The position numbers were made by a program, and so were the translations under genes. From Flavobacteriales bacterium UBA2040 (GTDB lineage: Bacteria > Bacteroidota > Bacteroidia > Flavobacteriales_D > Crocinitomicaceae): a stretch of DNA of 11,070 nucleotides. Each line of letters starts with the position of its first letter. Position 1 is the stretch's first letter. Positions 7,045-11,070 of this stretch are shown here, piece after piece. Under the pieces are notes generated by a model that did no database searches, was not told the DNA's origin, and was given only the letters and a program-made list of their open reading frames with translations. The stretch lies in contig DDBE01000112.1 of the NCBI GenBank assembly GCA_002332715.1, positions 14,737-25,806 of the forward strand, read 5' to 3'.

Positions 7045-8517
7045 ATGAAAAAAGTATTGATTGCCAATCGTGGTGAAATTGCCAGACGAGTTATCCGAAC
7101 ATTAAAAAGAATGGACATAACATCCGTTGCTATCTACAGCGATGCGGATAGAAATGCTCCTCATGTATTGGAAGCCGACGAAGCTGTTTATGTTGGCGAA
7201 AGTCCGTCATCCGAAAGTTATTTGAAACAAGATTTGATCTTATCCATATGCAAGGAAAAAGGTGTTGAAGGTATTCATCCAGGTTATGGATTCTTGTCTG
7301 AAAATTTCGATTTTGCCCGAAAAGTGAAAGATGCTGGAATGACTTTGATTGGTCCATCACCCGAATCGATGGAAATTATGGGTGATAAATTGAGCGCCAA
7401 ACAAGCTGTAAAAAGCTATAACGTTCCTTTGGTTCCTGGAGTTGACGAAGCAATAACGGACCCACAAGCTGCAATAAAAATTGCCGAGGAAGTGGGTTAT
7501 CCTATTTTGATTAAAGCATCTGCTGGAGGTGGAGGAAAAGGAATGCGATTGGTGGAACACTCAGGTGAATTCTTGGAGCAAATGAAATTGGCTCAAAATG
7601 AAGCGCGATCTAGCTTTGGAAATGATGCCGTTTTTATCGAGAAATTCGTTACTGAACCACGTCATATTGAGATTCAAGTTTTTGCCGATAGAATGGGCAA
7701 CACTGTTTATCTTTTTGAAAGAGAATGTTCTATTCAGCGTCGACACCAAAAGGTAGTTGAAGAAGCACCGAGTGCAGTTTTAACACCTGAACTCCGGAAA
7801 CGAATGGGTGAAGCGGCAGTGGCAGTTTGTAAAGCATGTAATTACGAAGGAGCAGGAACTGTGGAATTTTTATTGGATGGTAACCTCGATTTCTTTTTCT
7901 TAGAGATGAATACGCGTTTGCAAGTGGAACACCCTGTTACCGAAGAAATCACTGGAACCGATTTAGTGGAATGGCAAATTCGTGTGGCGCGGGGTGAAAA
8001 ACTCCCGAAAACGCAAGAAGAATTGACCATCAACGGTCACGCAATTGAAGTGCGGGTATACGCTGAAGATACTTTAAACGGATTCACACCAGATATTGGA
8101 ACCTTGGAGCGTTACCGTCTTCCTGCTGGCAAAAACACCCGCGTAGACGATGCTTTTGTGGAAGGCATGCCTATTCCGATTTATTATGACCCTATGATTG
8201 CCAAATTGGTGGTTTGGGGAAAAACACGAGAAGAAGCTATCGACCGTTGTTTGAAAGCAATCGATCATTATCAAATTTCAGGATTGAAAACGACACTCGA
8301 TTTTGGTAAATATGTATTGAAGCATCCTGCTTTCAGAAGCGGAAAATTTGATACCAATTTCGTGAAAGAATACTTCCAAGATCCTAGAATCATGTATACT
8401 GCAATGGAAGAAGAAGCCGAGGCATTGACACACGGCATCAATGAAATTTGGGATTCAATACTTGATTTTCAGAAAAAAGAATTTGCCTCAAGAGAGATTA
8501 GTGGTGCTTGGAAATAA
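7045..8517 (+). CDS. accC: Biotin carboxylase subunit of acetyl-CoA (or acyl-CoA) carboxylase
   Basis: This enzyme uses ATP and bicarbonate to carboxylate the biotin carried on a BCCP protein, the first half-reaction of acetyl-CoA carboxylase in fatty acid synthesis. All domains are visible: the N-terminal biotin-carboxylase domain (KKVLIANRGEIARRVIRT; IHPGYGFLSEN at about 77-87), the ATP-grasp domain and the C-terminal domain (about 331-440). Active-site residues match E. coli AccC with an offset of one: Lys115, Lys157, the GGGGKG loop (161-166), His234 and Lys236 in RRHQK, Glu274, Glu287, Asn289, Arg291, Gln293, Glu295 and Arg337. The protein has 490 residues against about 450 for E. coli AccC. 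The extra is a C-terminal, partly acidic helical tail after about residue 450, with no biotin-attachment (MKM) site. No BCCP or carboxyltransferase gene lies next to it, so the partner subunits must be encoded elsewhere. A propionyl- or methylcrotonyl-CoA carboxylase role is the main alternative. Confidence 0.93.
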   Translation: MKKVLIANRGEIARRVIRTLKRMDITSVAIYSDADRNAPHVLEADEAVYVGESPSSESYLKQDLILSICKEKGVEGIHPGYGFLSENFDFARKVKDAGMTLIGPSPESMEIMGDKLSAKQAVKSYNVPLVPGVDEAITDPQAAIKIAEEVGYPILIKASAGGGGKGMRLVEHSGEFLEQMKLAQNEARSSFGNDAVFIEKFVTEPRHIEIQVFADRMGNTVYLFERECSIQRRHQKVVEEAPSAVLTPELRKRMGEAAVAVCKACNYEGAGTVEFLLDGNLDFFFLEMNTRLQVEHPVTEEITGTDLVEWQIRVARGEKLPKTQEELTINGHAIEVRVYAEDTLNGFTPDIGTLERYRLPAGKNTRVDDAFVEGMPIPIYYDPMIAKLVVWGKTREEAIDRCLKAIDHYQISGLKTTLDFGKYVLKHPAFRSGKFDTNFVKEYFQDPRIMYTAMEEEAEALTHGINEIWDSILDFQKKEFASREISGAWK

Positions 8518-8559
8518 AAAAAGTCCAAAGTGTTCAAAGGATAAAAAAGAATCTCTAAT

Positions 8560-9705
8560 TTAGTCTACGACAAGCTCGAAAACGCTTCCTTCAATCTTCA
8601 AGAAGTAAACACCTTTCTTTAACTCGGAAACCGCGATCATATTCGATGCTAAACTTACTTTCCCAGTCAATACACGCTCTCCTAAAACGGAAACAAGTTC
8701 GAAACTCGATTCTTGATTTAAGCCGTCAATCGAAAATTGTGAACTCGCTGGATTTGGGTAAATAGACAACTCTGGTTGAAAACCGTCTTCATCATCAATG
8801 GAATTTGTTGCGCAATCAATCTTTCCGTTGATGTCGTATTTTGAAACGAAATTCCATATTTCTACCGAAGCACTAATGTCGTAATTTGTCCCTGCTGAAG
8901 GAAAAAGAGCACCCGCCCATGTATGTGATCCATTCGTAATTTTATAGTGAATTACTTCCGAGCAGTTGTCACCGTTCGAGTAAGTAAATTTCTCAACTGT
9001 TGTTCCATCCGTTGTTGAGGTATTCGGAACATTTTCTATTGTTGGTGAGACGCCGCAATTATTGAAATCGGCCCAGAAATCAACTACAGAAATTACTGGT
9101 TCAGAAAACGCTGTTCCAGTATAGGTAACAGTTCCATCTGCCGTTCCGTGAATTTGAAGAACAGGAGTTGGATGAGTTGCATTGCATGTAGGAAACGATC
9201 CCAATGTCATCGATCCAGTAACCGAACCAACAGCGGCAATTCGATCGCTTAACTCGCACGCCAAATGAAAACTCATGAAACCACCATTCGACATTCCAGT
9301 AGAATAAATGCGTTCTTGATCTAAATTGTAGTTAACCGATAATGAATCAATTAAAGCTGACGTGAATCCGATGTCGTTTACTGAACTCGTTCCCCATCCA
9401 ACATTGAAATGCGTTGCGCCTGTGTTATCGACAGTTCCTTCTGGATGAACAAGAATAAACCCTGCTGTATCTGCAATCGGTCTAAAATCTCCATACCACA
9501 TTTGTTGTGACGCATTACTCGTGTACCCATGAAAATTGAATAAGAGTGGGACTGCTTCAGTTCCTACATAGTTGGCAGGAACATATAAAATATACGTCCG
9601 TTGGATTCCACCGTACATCATTGATCCGTTGATGGTTTGTTGTCCGAAAGAATTTACTGAAATAAACAGTGCGAAAATGGCTGAAAATAGAACTTTTTGA
9701 TACAT
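8560..9705 (-). CDS. Secreted CE1/PHB-depolymerase-like esterase with T9SS type A sorting domain
   Basis: The 381-residue protein starts with a clear Sec signal peptide (MYQKVLFSAIFALFISVNSFG, cleavage near residue 21). An alpha/beta-hydrolase domain of the poly(3-hydroxybutyrate) depolymerase/feruloyl esterase group (LpqC-like) spans about 25-290. Its features are the oxyanion-hole region FNFHGYTSN (56-64), HPEG (87-90), the nucleophile elbow GMSNGG with Ser139, Asp190 in HGTADGT and His261 in NGSHTWAG, giving a complete Ser-Asp-His triad. Residues about 312-381 form a type A T9SS C-terminal domain: it begins LSIYPNPASSQFSI, contains LGERVL and GVYFLKI, and ends in VVD. A short acidic linker (DDEDGF) joins the two. 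It is therefore predicted to cross the outer membrane by T9SS and be anchored or released at the surface. The substrate (feruloylated or acetylated polysaccharide, or polyester) cannot be told from sequence. It is convergent with accC, 42 bp apart, with no clear hairpin terminator. Confidence 0.9.
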   Translation of the reverse strand: MYQKVLFSAIFALFISVNSFGQQTINGSMMYGGIQRTYILYVPANYVGTEAVPLLFNFHGYTSNASQQMWYGDFRPIADTAGFILVHPEGTVDNTGATHFNVGWGTSSVNDIGFTSALIDSLSVNYNLDQERIYSTGMSNGGFMSFHLACELSDRIAAVGSVTGSMTLGSFPTCNATHPTPVLQIHGTADGTVTYTGTAFSEPVISVVDFWADFNNCGVSPTIENVPNTSTTDGTTVEKFTYSNGDNCSEVIHYKITNGSHTWAGALFPSAGTNYDISASVEIWNFVSKYDINGKIDCATNSIDDEDGFQPELSIYPNPASSQFSIDGLNQESSFELVSVLGERVLTGKVSLASNMIAVSELKKGVYFLKIEGSVFELVVD

Positions 9706-9727
9706 CTGACTCGAGTTTTTATATCCT

Positions 9728-9735
9728 CAAATATA
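9728..9735 (-). promoter_or_regulatory. Candidate -7 box (TATATTTG) for the esterase gene
   Basis: The minus strand reads TATATTTG here, an exact TAnnTTTG match 22 bp upstream of the esterase ATG at 9705. The leader would be short, as is usual in Flavobacteriia. The expected -33 region has no TTG. Confidence 0.5.
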
Positions 9736-9890
9736 GACTATTAAACCCATCTTATTCACAGAACTAAATATTTCTATTTTAACTCTTGTTTTTTTGAAAA
9801 TATTTGAAAGCGTTTTAATAGTATTATGTTTTAAATCTAAAATAAAAAAAGAGTTCGAAATAATCACTTATACATGTTATCCAAACTATT

Positions 9891-9907
9891 ACCTTATTAA
9901 ATTAGGT
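9891..9907. promoter_or_regulatory. Imperfect 17-bp palindrome upstream of the SulP promoter
   Basis: ACCTTATTAAATTAGGT pairs at 7 of 8 positions around a central A. It lies 31 bp upstream of the first candidate -7 box of the SulP gene, just beyond the -33 position, where an activator or repressor could bind. No regulator family is recognised, and chance in AT-rich DNA is possible. Confidence 0.25.
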
Positions 9908-9938
9908 CATATTCAATTTTCATGCATTAAATATTACC

Positions 9939-9946
9939 TACCTTTG
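9939..9946 (+). promoter_or_regulatory. Candidate -7 box (TACCTTTG) for the SulP transporter gene
   Basis: TACCTTTG, followed by C, is a strong form of the Bacteroidota -7 consensus and ends 27 bp before the ATG at 9974. The -33 region has only a T-run (9917-9920) in place of TTG. Confidence 0.5.
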
Positions 9947-9952
9947 CGACCT

Positions 9953-9960
9953 TAAATTTG
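9953..9960 (+). promoter_or_regulatory. Second candidate -7 box (TAAATTTG) for the SulP transporter gene
   Basis: A second exact TAnnTTTG match lies 6 bp after the first one and ends 13 bp before the ATG. It would give a leader of only a few bases. It may be an alternative start of transcription or a chance match in AT-rich DNA. Confidence 0.3.
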
Positions 9961-9973
9961 AGACCTATAGATA

Positions 9974-11070
9974 ATGACGAAACTTTTTAATCTTTTCAAT
10001 TTCAATCAAAAAGTAGATTACAAAATAGAGATTCTTTCAGGATTGACCGTTGCTTTGGCTCTTGTGCCAGAAGCAATTGCTTTTGCCATGATTCCCGGAT
10101 TTTCGCCATTAACAGGACTGTATGCTGCATTTGTTTTGGCTTTGATCACTTCTATTTTTGGCGGTCGTCCCGGAATGATTTCAGGAGCAACGGGGGCTGT
10201 AGCTGTTATTTTCGTTGGATTAATTCTTGAATTGAAAAGACATTTTCCCGGAATTGAACCTGAAGAAATACTAAATTATGTCTTCATTACCGTTGTGTTT
10301 GCAGGAATTTTACAAATTCTTACTGGCGTTCTTCGTCTTGGTAAATTCATTCGATTGGTTCCTCAACCCGTTATGTTTGGATTTGTGAATGGTTTGGCTA
10401 TTATCATTTTCATGGCACAATTTCCAAACTTTTATCAGAAAGGAACCCATGATTTACTCGCACAAACACCGTTTATTGTGATGTTGGCATTAACTGTTTT
10501 AACCATGATCATTATTTGGGGCTTGCCAAAATTGACAAAAATAATTCCGTCTGCGTTGGTTGCCATTTTGGTGGTTTCTGCTCTTGTTATTGGCTTCAAT
10601 ATCGATACGATGACAGTTGCCGACACCATGAAGGAAGGTCAAAGCATCAAAGGTGGCTTCCCTCCTATTTCAATCCCAAATATTGAGTGGTCATGGGCAA
10701 CTATGATGATTGTTTTCCCCTACGCGGCGATTGTTGCTGGTGTTGGATTAATCGAAAGTTTACTGACTTTGAATATCATCGACGAAATAACGGAAACACG
10801 TGGAAGTGGAAATCGCGAATGCATTGCACAAGGAACAGCGAATATCTTTTCTGGTTTTCTGTCAGGAATGGGCGGTTGCGCGATGATTGGTCAAAGTTTA
10901 ATCAATACTTCTGCTGGTGCAAGAGCTCGACTGTCGGGAATTACTGCGGCAGTAATGTTGTTGGTTTTTATCATGTTTGGTTCAAGCCTCATTGAAAAAT
11001 TACCCATGGCCGCACTTGTCGGTTTGATGTTTATGGTGGCTATCGGAACTTTCGAATGGGCGAGTTTCAA
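9974..11070 (+). CDS. SulP-family inorganic anion transporter (partial, 3' end outside window)
   Basis: The frame is open from ATG 9974 to the window end, giving 365 residues with no stop. SulP/SLC26 proteins move anions such as sulfate or bicarbonate across the inner membrane, usually by proton or sodium symport. The first membrane segment carries the family pattern [17 protein letters not shown] then [12 protein letters not shown] (about 24-53). Next come [18 protein letters not shown] (63-80), [16 protein letters not shown] (129-144) and the SulP core signature at about 261-322. That last stretch includes [26 protein letters not shown] and GARARLSG. Several hydrophobic segments are evident. 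The C-terminal part, including any cytoplasmic STAS domain, is not in the window; full proteins are about 500-570 residues. It is divergent from the esterase gene across 268 bp. The transported ion cannot be settled from sequence; bicarbonate and sulfate are both plausible, and no carbonic anhydrase gene is visible to favour bicarbonate. Confidence 0.9.
   Translation, partial: MTKLFNLFNFNQKVDYKIEILSGLTVALALVPEAIAFAMIPGFSPLTGLYAAFVLALITSIFGGRPGMISGATGAVAVIFVGLILELKRHFPGIEPEEILNYVFITVVFAGILQILTGVLRLGKFIRLVPQPVMFGFVNGLAIIIFMAQFPNFYQKGTHDLLAQTPFIVMLALTVLTMIIIWGLPKLTKIIPSALVAILVVSALVIGFNIDTMTVADTMKEGQSIKGGFPPISIPNIEWSWATMMIVFPYAAIVAGVGLIESLLTLNIIDEITETRGSGNRECIAQGTANIFSGFLSGMGGCAMIGQSLINTSAGARARLSGITAAVMLLVFIMFGSSLIEKLPMAALVGLMFMVAIGTFEWASF

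Noticed and set aside
7130..8274. Several minus-strand open frames of 60-76 codons
   Set aside because: All are antisense to accC, whose active-site motifs run through the whole stretch.
8518..8559. Search for a bidirectional terminator between accC and the esterase gene
   Set aside because: The 42 bp contain A-runs and a near-repeat (TCCAAAG, TTCAAAG) but no stable inverted repeat.
9851..9862. GAGTTCGAAAT resembling a tRNA T-arm
   Set aside because: No matching anticodon arm or acceptor stem is found around it.
10687..10995. Plus-strand 102-codon open frame
   Set aside because: It lies inside the SulP coding region in another frame; the SulP frame has clear family motifs across the same bases.
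1..11070. CRISPR array, insertion sequence, prophage or defence island
   Set aside because: No repeated spacers, transposase, integrase, terminal repeats or phage genes are seen; genes are housekeeping, envelope, secretion and transport types.

Overview
The window looks like chromosomal DNA from a Bacteroidota bacterium, most likely order Flavobacteriales. Four things point that way. The secreted esterase ends in a type A type IX secretion (T9SS) sorting domain. Candidate -7 boxes of the Bacteroidota form TAnnTTTG precede most genes. Starts lack a clear Shine-Dalgarno sequence and the DNA is AT-rich. A very long TamB-like protein sits head-to-head with tsaD. Genus cannot be fixed from the sequence.

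Layout, left to right. Positions 1-72 (+) hold the last 23 codons of a gene cut by the window edge. It overlaps by 4 bp the stop of an unrecognised exported protein (69-1103, -; six cysteines). Between that gene and tsaD is a 44-codon fragment (1177-1311, -) that resembles the first strand and helix of a VOC/glyoxalase fold and looks like a gene remnant. tsaD (1339-2358, -, GTG start) makes the t6A37 tRNA modification. Divergent from it, only 26 bp away, is a 1517-residue TamB/AsmA-like envelope protein (2385-6938, +). After a 106 bp gap comes a biotin carboxylase, accC (7045-8517, +). A convergent gene on the minus strand (8560-9705) encodes a secreted PHB-depolymerase/feruloyl-esterase-like (CE1 type) hydrolase with a T9SS C-terminal domain. 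A 268 bp divergent intergenic region follows, with promoter candidates on both strands. The window ends inside a SulP-family anion transporter (9974 to beyond 11070, +), whose first 365 codons are present.

The genes are mostly separate transcription units: housekeeping (tsaD, accC), envelope biogenesis (TamB-like), export to the surface (esterase) and ion transport (SulP). I see no shared pathway, no mobile element, no CRISPR array, no tRNA or rRNA, and no prophage. I found no convincing undescribed multi-gene system. The points most worth a second look are the VOC-like remnant, the overlapping tsaD/tamB promoters with a short palindrome, and the unrecognised exported six-cysteine protein. 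Next come the biotin carboxylase standing alone without a carrier-protein gene and the paired promoter boxes with a palindrome ahead of the SulP gene.
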